From Gaoshiqia sediminis (GTDB taxonomy: Bacteria; Bacteroidota; Bacteroidia; Bacteroidales; Prolixibacteraceae), in contig NZ_JAPAAF010000013.1 of the NCBI RefSeq assembly GCF_025907915.1, positions 39,344 through 103,343 on the forward strand: a stretch of DNA of 64,000 nucleotides, given 5' to 3'. Below the pieces are notes generated by a model, which made no database searches, was not told where the DNA came from, and saw nothing but the letters and a program-made list of their open reading frames with translations. Positions 26,786 to 36,248 of the stretch are shown here, piece after piece (positions within the stretch are counted from its first letter, which is position 1; each line of letters begins with the position of its first letter). Position numbers and translations under genes: made by a program.

Positions 26786-28786
26786 TTATTCGCCGGGCTC
26801 GGGAGCAAAGCTTTCCTGGAAGTCGGTTGACAGCACCCGGAACTCGGTGCGCCGGTTGATGGCTTTGGCAATTTCCTGCTGCTCGGGTGTCAGCCCGTTG
26901 ATGAAGGCCTCGGTGAGCTCGTCGTTTCGTTTCAGGAAATCGTGTTGACGGGCCAGCTCGCGGGTTACTTTTTTGGGCCAGGTTTCGCCGTAACCTTTGG
27001 CTACCAGCCGGTCCGGGTTGATGCCCTGTTCAATCAGGTAATCCACCACCGATTGGGCCCGCTGTTGCGAAAGGGTGAAATTAAACGGGTCGGAGCCCAC
27101 ATGGTCGGTGTGCGCCATCAGCTCGATGGTGATTGTGGGGTTCAGTTCGAGCAGTTGCACCAGGCTGTCGAGGGCCGCGCGGGAGCCCGGCGTTAAATCA
27201 GCCGAGCCAAATTCGTAGTTGATGTTGTTCACACGGATGGGCGCATCGGTGGGGGTGAGGTACAAATCCACGCGGAAATCTTTGCTGTCTTCCAGCCCAA
27301 TGGTTGTTTCGCGGGCTTTGTCGTTGAGGTAGCCATCGCGGAAAGCGGCAAACACATATTCGGTTTCGGGGTTCAGCTTCAGCTGGAATTTGCCTCCGTC
27401 GGCACGCATGCGCAAGTTGGTTCCGTCGGTGCCGATGATGCGAATGCGTGCCCCGTCGATACGCTGGCCGGTTTCCTTATCAAAGATTTCGCCTGCCGCG
27501 CGGAATACCTTGGGGGGCAGGTAAAACGAATAAACATCGTCTCTGCGCGACCCTTTGCGGTTCGAAGCGAACAATCCGCGATGGTCTTCCGAGTTGATGA
27601 AAGCCATGCCAAAATCGTCGCCCGGCGAGTTGACGGGCGCTTTCAGGTTTTGCACGCGCCACAGCCCCTCTTCATCTTTCGAAGCCATAAAAACATCGAG
27701 CCCGCCCATACCCATGTGGTGATCCGACGAGAAATACAGGTTGCCGTCGCGATCAACCGTGGGGAACACTTCGTTGCCGGTGGTGTTGATTTTGTCGCCC
27801 AGGTTTACCGGGCGCGAGAAGTTCGAGCCTTCCTTTTGTGCCATCCAGATATCTTTTTGTCCGTAGCCTCCGGGACGGTCGGACACGAAATACAGCGTGT
27901 TGCCGTCGGGAGACAAGGCCGGGTGGGCCGCCATCAGGCTATCGCCTCCCAGCTGGAGCAGGATGGGTTCCGACCAGTCGCCGCGCGACATTTTGGCCAG
28001 AAACAGCTCGGCGTTCATATCTTTTGTCCGGTCGTAACGGCAGCGGGTAAATAGCATTTGGTCGCCCAGAGGTGTAAGCGTGGCAGCCCCTTCTTCGTCG
28101 GGGGTGTTGATGATACCCGACTCGTCGATCAGCAGCGGAGGGGACCACTTTTGTCTTTGCACCTGAAACTCGGACCGGTACAGGTCGGCATACAGGGCGC
28201 CGGTAATCGAACTTTGCCGTTTGCTGGTTCCTCCTTCGCGGGTGGAGGTAAGCAGAATTTCGTTGTCGCGCCCGCCCACGAACACCGGAGAGAAGTCGTG
28301 GTATTTCGAGTTGAGCTCGCGCACCGGGTTCACGATGTAGCGGCTGGGTTTTTTCTCCCACTCCGGAATGTAGCGGCAGGCATCCAACCCGTTGATGGCC
28401 TGCACATCGCCGGGAACAGAATCGAGGTATTGCTGATAAACTTCGACTGCCTCGTCAAACTTCTGGGTAGCCCGCAGGCAGTCGGCATAATGCAGCAAAG
28501 CCTTCAGATCGGGATAGCCGCGCCGGATGGCGTTTTTGTACCAGATGGCAGCTCGGGCGTATTCGCCGGTTTTGCGGTAAGCGTCGGCCGACAGGAAGGC
28601 CATCTCTCTTCGATGCTGCGGGTCCTGGTCTTTGCGGTAAGCCCTTCGGAACTGTTCTGTGGCGCGGTAATATTCGCCAATTTCGTAGGCCGACAAAGCC
28701 GACTGGTAAGTTTTACGCGCCGAGCAAGCTCCAAGCACAAGCAGGAGGGCAAACAGACCAACAACAGCTGAAAACGGATGCTTCAT
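26786..28786 (-). CDS. PorE-like lipoprotein: TPR, PD40 propeller, CarboxypepD_reg, OmpA
   Basis: A 666-residue outer-membrane lipoprotein. LLVLGACSARK is the lipobox (Cys 21). Residues about 25-140 are TPR-like, about 150-420 hold repeated PD40 blades (for example LSPDGNTLYFVSDRPGG and VDRDGNLYFSSDHHMG), about 440-510 is a CarboxypepD_reg-like sandwich (DKETGQRIDGARIRI), and about 525-655 is an OmpA C-terminal peptidoglycan-binding domain (LMAHTDHVGS, LSQQRAQSVVDYLI). This exact order is that of PorE of the type IX secretion system. Other Bacteroidota OmpA/PD40 proteins share it, so T9SS membership needs genetic context absent here. Confidence 0.75.
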   Translation of the reverse strand: MKHPFSAVVGLFALLLVLGACSARKTYQSALSAYEIGEYYRATEQFRRAYRKDQDPQHRREMAFLSADAYRKTGEYARAAIWYKNAIRRGYPDLKALLHYADCLRATQKFDEAVEVYQQYLDSVPGDVQAINGLDACRYIPEWEKKPSRYIVNPVRELNSKYHDFSPVFVGGRDNEILLTSTREGGTSKRQSSITGALYADLYRSEFQVQRQKWSPPLLIDESGIINTPDEEGAATLTPLGDQMLFTRCRYDRTKDMNAELFLAKMSRGDWSEPILLQLGGDSLMAAHPALSPDGNTLYFVSDRPGGYGQKDIWMAQKEGSNFSRPVNLGDKINTTGNEVFPTVDRDGNLYFSSDHHMGMGGLDVFMASKDEEGLWRVQNLKAPVNSPGDDFGMAFINSEDHRGLFASNRKGSRRDDVYSFYLPPKVFRAAGEIFDKETGQRIDGARIRIIGTDGTNLRMRADGGKFQLKLNPETEYVFAAFRDGYLNDKARETTIGLEDSKDFRVDLYLTPTDAPIRVNNINYEFGSADLTPGSRAALDSLVQLLELNPTITIELMAHTDHVGSDPFNFTLSQQRAQSVVDYLIEQGINPDRLVAKGYGETWPKKVTRELARQHDFLKRNDELTEAFINGLTPEQQEIAKAINRRTEFRVLSTDFQESFAPEPGE

Positions 28787-28875
28787 GAATTCCGGCGTAT
28801 TAGGGCATTAAAAGTAGACAATTTTGTTTGTTCTGAAAAAACGCACCAACAAAAGAAAAAGTATTCTTAGGACGA

Positions 28876-29053
28876 TTTCGTTCATCTTTTGACCGACTTC
28901 AATCCTCTTTTTTTGATTTCATTCCTCTTTTTTGCGACTGCAGTCGTCTTTTTTGACTTCAGTTCTCTTTTTGTTGACTTAATTCTTTTTTTTTCGATCC
29001 GAGTCATCTTTTTACCGAATTCAGTTCATTTAAATCGACCCGAGTCGTTTTTG
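28876..29053. repeat. Phased T-tract degenerate repeat array
   Basis: Nine T-rich tracts, most introduced by TC(T), begin at about 28885, 28906, 28926, 28947, 28966, 28984, 29007, 29026 and 29045. The mean spacing is 20 bp, close to two helical turns. Units resemble GACTTCAGTTCTCTTTTTTG with many substitutions. The array lies in the 378-bp gap between the PorE-like gene (starting at 28786, minus) and tpx (ending at 29165, minus). Phased T/A tracts of this kind usually produce intrinsic DNA curvature. No coding frame is supported. Confidence 0.6.
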
Positions 29054-29111
29054 AAGTGGGCAGTGGTACTTCCGAAGTACCCCCCACCCCCAACTGATTT
29101 TCACTTAAGCA

Positions 29112-29141
29112 AACAGGCCACTCCAACCGGAGCAGCCTGTT
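29112..29141 (-). terminator. Hairpin downstream of tpx
   Basis: AACAGGC (29112-29118) pairs with GCCTGTT (29135-29141), with CTCC/GGAG continuing the stem inside. It lies 24 bp beyond the tpx stop. A T run follows on the plus strand, so it may work in both directions. Confidence 0.5.
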
Positions 29142-29164
29142 TTTGCAAATCTCTAACCTTTATG

Positions 29165-29677
29165 TTACAACAATTCTTTCACAACCTTAATCGCGGCTTC
29201 GTAATCGGGTTCGGTGGTTACTTCGGGCACATACTCCACGTATTTCACAATTCCGTCTTTGTCAACAATCACGGTTCCGCGGGCCAGCAGGCGTAGCTCT
29301 TTGATCAGGAAGCCGTATTTAGTGCCAAAATCTACGTCTTTGTGATCCGACAGGGTAATCACCTTGTCGAGTCCTTCGGCAGCGCAGAAGCGGCTTTGGG
29401 CAAAGGGCAGGTCGCACGAGACCGACAGGATGACGGCATCGCCCAAATTAGATGCTTCGGCATTGAAACGGCGGTTTTGGGCCTGGCACACACCCGTGTC
29501 AATCGACGGGTAAATGGCCAGAACGCGCACCTTCCCGTCATAATCCGACAGCTTCACCGGCGCCAATCCGGCGCTCAGCACGGTAAAGTCGGGGGCTTTG
29601 TCGCCTACTTTTATTTCCTCGCCCAACAGGGTCAACGGGTTTCCTTTGAAGGTAATTTTTCCGGTAGTCTCTTTCAT
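29165..29677 (-). CDS. tpx: Thiol peroxidase (Tpx, atypical 2-Cys peroxiredoxin)
   Basis: A 170-residue protein with the peroxidatic site YPSIDTGVCQAQNRRF (Cys 64) and resolving Cys 98 in FAQSRFCAAEGL, 34 residues apart as in E. coli Tpx (61 and 95). FTVLSAGLAPVKLSDYDGKVRVLAIYPS is the thioredoxin-fold core. It reduces lipid and alkyl hydroperoxides in the cytoplasm/periplasm with thioredoxin as donor. The length and motifs are complete. Monocistronic, with the phased T-tract array downstream. Confidence 0.93.
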   Translation of the reverse strand: MKETTGKITFKGNPLTLLGEEIKVGDKAPDFTVLSAGLAPVKLSDYDGKVRVLAIYPSIDTGVCQAQNRRFNAEASNLGDAVILSVSCDLPFAQSRFCAAEGLDKVITLSDHKDVDFGTKYGFLIKELRLLARGTVIVDKDGIVKYVEYVPEVTTEPDYEAAIKVVKELL

Positions 29678-29951
29678 TTTGATTCGATTTTTTGTTTTTC
29701 GGTAATTACAACAACCGGAATGAGTTCTGGTTTAAAAAAAGAAGCGAACGATTCTTCAAAACGAAAAAACGCCGGACAGAACACCAGGGGGTAAGAAAAA
29801 GATCCCGAAACAAGTTCGGGAAGACTTCGTTACAGGTGGTTAACTCACTTGCATTGAAAGCGAAACCGCTGTCGTATGCAGACAGCGGTCATTATTCGCA
29901 ATTGCTCAAAACCCTGCTGGTCCTGAGGTTTCGTTGAATTCAGGTTGAAAA
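29678..29951. other. Intergenic spacer with a hairpin, no gene
   Basis: This spacer between tpx and susD has no convincing gene. It contains the perfect hairpin ACCGCTGTC (29865-29873) with GACAGCGGT (29881-29889). The tpx leader and promoter should be within about 100 bp of 29677, but no clear -7/-33 pair was recognised. Confidence 0.4.
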
Positions 29952-29987
29952 GAATGCAGCCGCTCCAAGCGGCAGCGGCTGGCATTC
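29952..29987 (-). terminator. Terminator after susD
   Basis: On the minus strand GAATGCCAGCCGCT pairs with AGCGGCTGCATTC with a single bulge and is followed by TTTT. It lies 27 bp beyond the susD stop and closes the sigma/fecR/susC/susD transcription unit. Confidence 0.6.
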
Positions 29988-30013
29988 AATCATGGGTCAA
30001 TAGGTCGCGGTTA

Positions 30014-31558
30014 TTAATATCCTGGATTTTGGATCAGGTTTTCGTTCACATCAACAGCTGAAGTAGGCAGTGGGAACAGTTTTTTCGTGGCATCGGTTAC
30101 CGGTTTTTCCTGGTAGGCGTCGGTGAATTTGCCAAAGCGGATCAGGTCCTGACGGCGCAAGCCTTCCCAATACAGCTCGTAGCCGCGTTCATTCAGAATG
30201 TCGTCCAGCGTTAGTGAAGTGAGTGCAGGTAATGTTTTGCCGGCAGCGCTTCGTTTCGAGCGCAGGTAGTTGATGTCGTCCAGGGCGCCGTCTTCATCCC
30301 CGTTCCTGAATTTAGCCTCGGCGCGAACCAGGTATATATCCGAGATGCGCATGATGGGCACATCATTGGGCGATGAGAACTGACGTTCGGTAGCCGGATT
30401 GGGCGCAAACTTCACCACGCGGATACCGGCGTTCTCAGCCGAACTCGCCAGGTTTATTTCCGGCACAAAGATCAACGGGTTGCCATTGCGTTGTTTAAGA
30501 GCCGTTCCGTCCAGCCCGTACTGCTGCCCGTGTAAAAAGCCTTGGTTGAATCCGGTCTGGCTTTTAATGCGGTCATCGTAAAAACGGGCATCATTTTCCA
30601 TGTCCCAGGTTTGGAAGAACGTTGAGGTGGTTGACGGCCCGTTCCAGGTACTGGTGATGTTGCCAAATACCTGCGAATAGTGCAGGGTGAAATTCACCCA
30701 AACACTGCCGCTGCCCATGTCCACATTGTCGTCCATCGGAACGCGCAGGATAAATTCGGGATGTTCGGCCACGTCTTTCTGAAACATGGTCCAGTAGTCG
30801 TCGGCCACGGTGTACACGCTCGAATTGATCAACTGGTCGCAATAGGTAATGGCATCGGCCCATTTGGCTTCGCCGGCATACACTTCGTAGTTCAGGTAAA
30901 TTTTGGCAAGAAGGGCCTGGGCCGCGCCCACGGTTACCCGTTCGGAACCCACTTCGGCCTTTGTTTTCAGGTTGGGCATAATGGCTTTGATTTCTTCAAT
31001 GATGAAATCAGTAGCAGCTTTCCTGTTCATCACCATGGGCGAAACTGAAAAATCCAGCTCATCGGCTTCGCGGTAGGGAACCTGGCCAAACAAATCGGTG
31101 ATCAGGTACATGTAGTAAGCACGCAGGAAGCGGGCTTCGTTGATGTATTGCTCGGTAGTGGCTGTTTGCGGAAATTGCCCGATGTAGTAAATGGCGGTGT
31201 TTGCCCGCGAAACGCCTTGGCTGAGTGCATCCCAAACGTTTTTCATCCGAATGTGGTCGGCAGTCCAGGTGTGCAGGTGAAGCTCTCTCCAAGCGCCGTT
31301 ATCGTCCCAGTCGGTGCCACGTGTCGGGATGATGACTTCATCGGTCGAGACTTCCTGCAAAGCCCAGTAGTCGTACCACTCAATGGTACGGCGCAGGCTT
31401 CCGTATGGCGGGTTGATCAGCGCATCGATGTTTTGCGGGTTATTGACCAGTTCGGCCCCCAGTTGTTCGTCCAGTACAGTTTCTTCCAGATCGGTGCACC
31501 CAACGGTGCCCAACAGTCCCAGTATGGTGAAGAATAAAATAAATTTATATGGTTTCAT
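30014..31558 (-). CDS. SusD/RagB-family nutrient-binding lipoprotein
   Basis: A 514-residue surface lipoprotein: LLGTVGCTDLEE is the lipobox (Cys 21), followed by a helical TPR-like SusD fold with LRRTIEWYDYWALQEVSTDE and ISDIYLVRAEAKFRNGDEDGALDDINYLRSKR near the C-terminus, and a final NERGYELYWEGLRRQDLIRFGKF motif. It binds a substrate, usually a glycan, over the SusC channel. The start is 23 bp after the susC stop, so it is co-transcribed. No glycoside hydrolase or other enzyme is near, so the ligand cannot be guessed. Confidence 0.9.
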   Translation of the reverse strand: MKPYKFILFFTILGLLGTVGCTDLEETVLDEQLGAELVNNPQNIDALINPPYGSLRRTIEWYDYWALQEVSTDEVIIPTRGTDWDDNGAWRELHLHTWTADHIRMKNVWDALSQGVSRANTAIYYIGQFPQTATTEQYINEARFLRAYYMYLITDLFGQVPYREADELDFSVSPMVMNRKAATDFIIEEIKAIMPNLKTKAEVGSERVTVGAAQALLAKIYLNYEVYAGEAKWADAITYCDQLINSSVYTVADDYWTMFQKDVAEHPEFILRVPMDDNVDMGSGSVWVNFTLHYSQVFGNITSTWNGPSTTSTFFQTWDMENDARFYDDRIKSQTGFNQGFLHGQQYGLDGTALKQRNGNPLIFVPEINLASSAENAGIRVVKFAPNPATERQFSSPNDVPIMRISDIYLVRAEAKFRNGDEDGALDDINYLRSKRSAAGKTLPALTSLTLDDILNERGYELYWEGLRRQDLIRFGKFTDAYQEKPVTDATKKLFPLPTSAVDVNENLIQNPGY

Positions 31559-31581
31559 CTTTTTTCGGATTTAGGTTCTGA

Positions 31582-34500
31582 TTAAAATTGAAGGTTTAAA
31601 CCAAAGGTGAAGGTCCTCGGTTTCGGATAGGCCGTATAGTCGATCCCCATTGAGGGCACACCATTTTCGTCGGCAGCCACATTCACTTCCGGGTCGTAGC
31701 CGGTGTAGTCGGTAAACAGCAGCAGGTTGTTGCCGGTGACATACACGCGGGCGCTGTTCAGCCAATTGATCGCTTTTGTGTTGATGGTGTAGCCCACAGT
31801 CACGTTGGCCAGGCGCAGGAACGAGCCGTCTTCGATAAAACGGGACGAGAAGGCGTTCGAGTTATCGGGGCTTTCGTTGGATTCGAGCACAGATTTGAGT
31901 ACGTTGTTCCCTTTGTCCAGAGGGCCTTTCAGGAACAAGGCGTTGGCCGTGTTGTTGTAAACGACATTTCCTTGTGAGCCGTACCAAAACATACTGACAT
32001 CAAAGCGTTTGTATTTCAGTTTTGAGCTTAAGCTGTAGGTGTAGTCGGGCAAAGCCGAACCCAACGATTCTTTCACTTCAACACCGTCTGCATCTTTTTT
32101 GTAAATGCTCATGCCATTGCTGTCCAAACCTTCCCAAACCATGCCGTAAAATGTGCCCACCGGTTCGTTGTTGGTGATAATCTGCACGCGGGTGCCCGAG
32201 AGGCCCTGCCCGCTGGCATTTCCGGTTTCAATCAGTTTAACCGGTAAATCCTTCACTTCATTTTTGATATAAGCGATGTTGAATCCAAGGTCCCAGGTCA
32301 GATCGTTTTGGTCGATCAACAAACCATTCAGGCCAAGTTCGATCCCGTTGTTGACGATTTTCAGATCGGGGACATTCTGCATTTGAGTTGCTGTTGCTGC
32401 CGGTGCTTTGGAATACACTTCCAACAACACATCCTTTGTTGATTTATTGAATAGATCAATTGTTCCGGAGAGCCTGTTTTCAAAGAAACCAAAATCAATC
32501 CCAAGATTGCTTTGCAGGGTGGTTTCCCATTGTATTTCGGGATTTGGCGTTCTGATAAAAGTGATTCCCGGGCTAAGTACTCCATTGAAATATCCATTCG
32601 CCGAAGGGGTTGTTCCAACAGCCAGCAATGATAGTTTATTGCCGATCTCCTGGTTGCCGGTCAATCCCCATCCCAAACGTAGTTTCAGGTTGCTCAATTT
32701 GCCAGTTCCTTGCAGGAAATCTTCTTCGGATACCCTCCAGGCAAAAGCGGCAGACGGAAAGAAACCATATTTATTGCTTTCGCCAAATTTGGAAGAACCA
32801 TCGAAACGTCCGGTGAAGGTGAACATATACTTGTTTTTATAGCTGTAATTAACACGTCCGAAGAAGGATTGCAGTTCGTTTTCGTAGGCAGAAGAGTTAA
32901 CCGTAGCGGATGAAAAATTACCGTATTGCAAGTTGTCGGTATATTTGATTTCATCAACTTCAAATCCATTCACGTTCATTTCGGTAGTGCTCACTTTGAA
33001 GAACTGGTAGGCATGACCAGCCAGAAAGTTGAAGGAATGCTCATTGATTTCTTTCAAGTAGGTAATGTAGTTTTCGATCAAACGGCTACTTGCTTTAATG
33101 CCATTAATATCGGCTTCGCCCTTATTGGCCAGGTAACTCAGTTGTTTGTCCTGATTTACGCGGCGTTCGGCCACGGTGCGGTCAAAACCTACATTTAGCT
33201 TGTATTTCAGGTTTTTAATGATTTCGTATTCTGCCGACATGTTAGAGATAATCCGGTCGGTTTGGGTTTCGTCATCCACCAAATTAAGCATGGCTGCCGG
33301 GTTTCGCTGGTCTTTGGCATGTTGATAGTATGTCCCGTCCGGGTTGAATATCGGATAAGTCGGGTTCGATTTTAAAGCCGTCAAGATTAGGTCGCCCTCA
33401 TAGCCCGAGCCGCTTTGTTCGGTAATCGGTGCGCGAAAATCCGTTGTATGCGAGGCAATCAAACTTCCGGTCAGGTTTAGTTTGCCGTCGAATGCCTTTT
33501 GGGTGACATTGATTTTTCCGTTCAGTTTTTCCTGTCCGGTTGTTTTCACGATCCCTTCCTGGTCGAGGTAACCCATCGAGGCATGATAGGTAAAGTTCTC
33601 GGTGCCTCCGCCATACGACAGGTTGTGGCTCTGGGTAATGCCTGTGGCGTAAATTTCATCCTGCCAGTCGATGCTGGCCCCTTTGTCCAACAGCTTGGTG
33701 CCATCGGCCTTGGTGTACGAGCGGAATTCATCAGCGGTCAGGATGTCCAGTTTCTCCCGTATTTGCGAAATACCGGTATAGCCGTCATAGGTGAGGGTAC
33801 CCTTACCTTGTTTTCCTTTTTTGGTGGTGATGATTACCACCCCGTTGGCTCCACGGGCTCCGTAAATGGCCGTTGACGAGGCGTCTTTCAGGATGTCAAT
33901 CGACTCGATGTCTTCCGGATTGAGGAAGCTGATCGGGTTTTTGGTGGCGCCGCTGCCATAACCGGCTGCGCCCCCGCCGGTTGGGGTAACATCGGCATTG
34001 TCTAAAGGAATGCCGTCAACCACGTACAACGGTTCCTGTCCCGAACGGATGGAGTTGGACCCACGAATCCGGACCGACATGCCGGTGCCGGGTTCACCAC
34101 TGTTTTGGGTGATGTTTACCCCCGAAATACGGCCCTGCATCATTTCGATGGGCGAAGTGGCCACGGCCTTGTTCATATCTTCTTCGGTCAAACGGCTCAT
34201 CGCGCCGGTGAGGTCGCTTTTGCGCTGAACACCATAACCCACCGCCACAATTTCATCCAGCTCCAGCACATCTTCGTTCAGCTGTACATTGAATACTCTT
34301 TGTGTTCCGATAGCCAGTTCCTGTGTTTGAAACCCGACGAACGAGAACTGCAACGTCTTGCCGCCCTCCGGTATGGTGAGCGTAAAACTGCCGTTAAAAT
34401 CGGTGATGGTGCCCACAGTGGTACCAACAACCAGCACGGTAACGCCCGGCAAAGGTTCGCCGGCCACGTCAACCACTTTCCCTCTAATTTCGTTGTCTGG

Positions 34501-34896
34501 CTGTTGGGCCGCAGCTAATCGACTGAGGTCTTCGCGTTGGGTGATGACAATTTGCCGGTCTTTAATTTCGTAGCCGAGTTTGGTGCCGGCAAACAATTGG
34601 TCCAGCACTTTCTCAACCGGTGAGTTTTTCACGATAATGCTTACCTCCTCGGATACATCAACCAAATCGTCAGAATAAACGATGATAAATTCGCTATTCT
34701 GTTCAATTTCGTTAAAAACCTGCTTGATGGTGGTATTTCTCAGGTTGAGGGAAAACTTCGTGTTTTGCGAGTAGCTGCCGCCGACAGCCGTGAAAACACT
34801 CATCAGAAGTAGGACAACAGATAACCTCATAACAAGGAACATTTTTTTGAACCTTTCATTTGGAAGAAAGGTCCGTGCATAAAACATTTTTTTCAT
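31582..34896 (-). CDS. SusC/RagA TonB-linked outer-membrane transporter with STN domain
   Basis: A 1104-residue outer-membrane receptor. The signal region is at about 20-45 (VMRLSVVLLLMSVFTAVGGSYS). Then come an STN signalling domain at about 50-115 (TTIKQVFNEIEQNSEFIIVYSD), a CarboxypepD_reg domain (IRGKVVDVAGEPLPGVTVLV), the plug (VAVGYGVQRKSDLTGAM, then the SusC motif NAPGARGANG-like IYGARGANGVVIITTKKG) and a large barrel ending GLNLQF. The STN domain fits trans-envelope signalling with the upstream FecR and sigma factor. It imports a TonB-dependent ligand together with SusD. Confidence 0.92.
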   Translation of the reverse strand: MKKMFYARTFLPNERFKKMFLVMRLSVVLLLMSVFTAVGGSYSQNTKFSLNLRNTTIKQVFNEIEQNSEFIIVYSDDLVDVSEEVSIIVKNSPVEKVLDQLFAGTKLGYEIKDRQIVITQREDLSRLAAAQQPDNEIRGKVVDVAGEPLPGVTVLVVGTTVGTITDFNGSFTLTIPEGGKTLQFSFVGFQTQELAIGTQRVFNVQLNEDVLELDEIVAVGYGVQRKSDLTGAMSRLTEEDMNKAVATSPIEMMQGRISGVNITQNSGEPGTGMSVRIRGSNSIRSGQEPLYVVDGIPLDNADVTPTGGGAAGYGSGATKNPISFLNPEDIESIDILKDASSTAIYGARGANGVVIITTKKGKQGKGTLTYDGYTGISQIREKLDILTADEFRSYTKADGTKLLDKGASIDWQDEIYATGITQSHNLSYGGGTENFTYHASMGYLDQEGIVKTTGQEKLNGKINVTQKAFDGKLNLTGSLIASHTTDFRAPITEQSGSGYEGDLILTALKSNPTYPIFNPDGTYYQHAKDQRNPAAMLNLVDDETQTDRIISNMSAEYEIIKNLKYKLNVGFDRTVAERRVNQDKQLSYLANKGEADINGIKASSRLIENYITYLKEINEHSFNFLAGHAYQFFKVSTTEMNVNGFEVDEIKYTDNLQYGNFSSATVNSSAYENELQSFFGRVNYSYKNKYMFTFTGRFDGSSKFGESNKYGFFPSAAFAWRVSEEDFLQGTGKLSNLKLRLGWGLTGNQEIGNKLSLLAVGTTPSANGYFNGVLSPGITFIRTPNPEIQWETTLQSNLGIDFGFFENRLSGTIDLFNKSTKDVLLEVYSKAPAATATQMQNVPDLKIVNNGIELGLNGLLIDQNDLTWDLGFNIAYIKNEVKDLPVKLIETGNASGQGLSGTRVQIITNNEPVGTFYGMVWEGLDSNGMSIYKKDADGVEVKESLGSALPDYTYSLSSKLKYKRFDVSMFWYGSQGNVVYNNTANALFLKGPLDKGNNVLKSVLESNESPDNSNAFSSRFIEDGSFLRLANVTVGYTINTKAINWLNSARVYVTGNNLLLFTDYTGYDPEVNVAADENGVPSMGIDYTAYPKPRTFTFGLNLQF

Positions 34897-34942
34897 AAAT
34901 TTGAAACGTTTAGTTTAACGACTAATAAAACCCATGGTTTTG

Positions 34943-34977
34943 ACCGGTAAGTGCCGCTACACTTTCCGGTTTTTTTT
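34943..34977. terminator. Stem-loop between fecR and susC
   Basis: ACCGGTAAGTG (34943-34953) pairs with CACTTTCCGGT (34960-34970) with one mismatch. A T run follows on the plus strand (34971-34977), and on the transcribed minus strand the stem follows an A run. It may be a processing or attenuation site separating regulators from susCD. Confidence 0.4.
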
Positions 34978-34985
34978 ATGGTTTC

Positions 34986-36191
34986 TTATTTTCTTACGAT
35001 CACAAAATCACCGTTGCTCTTCTTGGTCCAGTCAATGGGTACAGTCAGTTTAATGATATTCAGCACCTCTTCCGGACTTCCTTTCAGGTCGAGCTTACCG
35101 GAGATGAGATAGCCTCCCGCCAGAGGGTCTTTCATCTCTATTTGAATATTGTAATACCGTTCTACTTTCTTGATCACGCGAACCAAATCTTCGCGGTCGG
35201 TTTTCAGGATGCCGTCTTTCCACGACGTGTACATGCTCACATCTACTGTCTTGATATTGGCCACGCCGTCTTCCTTGTTCAGACTGATCTTTTGGTTGGG
35301 CTTCAGGATGACTTCCTCGCCGGAATGAGCAAACTTTTTACTCACCACTTCCAGTGCCACGCTGCCTTCTTCCAGGATGGTTTCCACCACCGGGTCTTCC
35401 GGGTAGGCCGATACGTCAAAACGGGTGCCCAACACTTTCACATGCATATCGGCTGTGCGCACAATAAAGGGTTTGCTGGGATTTTTGGCCACATCAAAAT
35501 AGGCCTCGCCAATCAGCACCACTTCGCGTTTTTTCCGTTGGAAGGTGGACGGATAAATCAACTGGCTACCGGCATTCAGCCAAACCAGTGTTCCGTCCGA
35601 AAGCTGGATCATCGATTTCTTGCCGTAGGGAATGATGACCTTGTTCATCACCTCGCGGCCTGTTACCTGATTTTGCCGGATGGTATCGTTATTCACGATC
35701 AGCTGGTTACCGGAGCTGTTGTACGAAATTTCAGACTCTTTCTTTTCGAGCGAGATTTCCGATCCGTCGGACAGGATGATTTTGGCCTCGCTGCTGGTGG
35801 TCACCGGAACCGAAGCCAAGTCGAAATGGGTTTGCTCCCGGCTTTCATACAGATAATAACTGATGCCGCCTGCCAGGAAAACCACCAGTAAGATGGCGGC
35901 ATACTTGAGGATATTCAGCCAGCGTGAGGTTGCCGGATTGTGGAGAGTTTTCAGGATGTTGTTCCAGATGTCGTAAGTTTCATCCAAACTCAGTCGTTCC
36001 CGTTCGTGCTGAAACATGCCAAACACAATCTTGGCCTCATCGATCGCGTGTTTCTTTTCGGGATGCTGCTGCAGGAAAGCATTCCAATAGTTGTCCTGTT
36101 CTTCTGTGGGGTCGATCAGCCATTGGATGAATGAATCATCCGCTAAAAAATCCTCGGTAGTGTATTTCGTGTATTTGTCCATTTCAATCAA
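34986..36191 (-). CDS. FecR-family anti-sigma factor
   Basis: A 401-residue single-pass membrane protein: an N-terminal cytoplasmic sigma-binding region of about 90 residues, a membrane segment at about 95-115 (LKYAAILLVVFLAGGISYYLY), then the FecR periplasmic domain (IIPYGKKSMIQLSDGTLVWLNAGSQL) and a C-terminal DUF4974-type domain (LDLKGSPEEVLNIIKLTV). It should hold the adjacent ECF sigma in check until the SusC STN domain signals ligand binding. It lies 57 bp after the sigma gene. Confidence 0.9.
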   Translation of the reverse strand: MIEMDKYTKYTTEDFLADDSFIQWLIDPTEEQDNYWNAFLQQHPEKKHAIDEAKIVFGMFQHERERLSLDETYDIWNNILKTLHNPATSRWLNILKYAAILLVVFLAGGISYYLYESREQTHFDLASVPVTTSSEAKIILSDGSEISLEKKESEISYNSSGNQLIVNNDTIRQNQVTGREVMNKVIIPYGKKSMIQLSDGTLVWLNAGSQLIYPSTFQRKKREVVLIGEAYFDVAKNPSKPFIVRTADMHVKVLGTRFDVSAYPEDPVVETILEEGSVALEVVSKKFAHSGEEVILKPNQKISLNKEDGVANIKTVDVSMYTSWKDGILKTDREDLVRVIKKVERYYNIQIEMKDPLAGGYLISGKLDLKGSPEEVLNIIKLTVPIDWTKKSNGDFVIVRK

Positions 36192-36248
36192 GTTCTGCTC
36201 ACAAAAGGCACGAACCCGATTTCTGTTGATACGATTTGAAGGGATTTT

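Noticed and set aside
28876..29053. CRISPR array
   Set aside because: Units of about 20 bp are degenerate and not separated by unique spacers, and no cas genes are near.
28889..29296. A 135-residue plus-strand frame across the T-tract array
   Set aside because: It is created by the T-rich repeat (Phe/Leu-rich) and by antisense to tpx, with no support as a gene.
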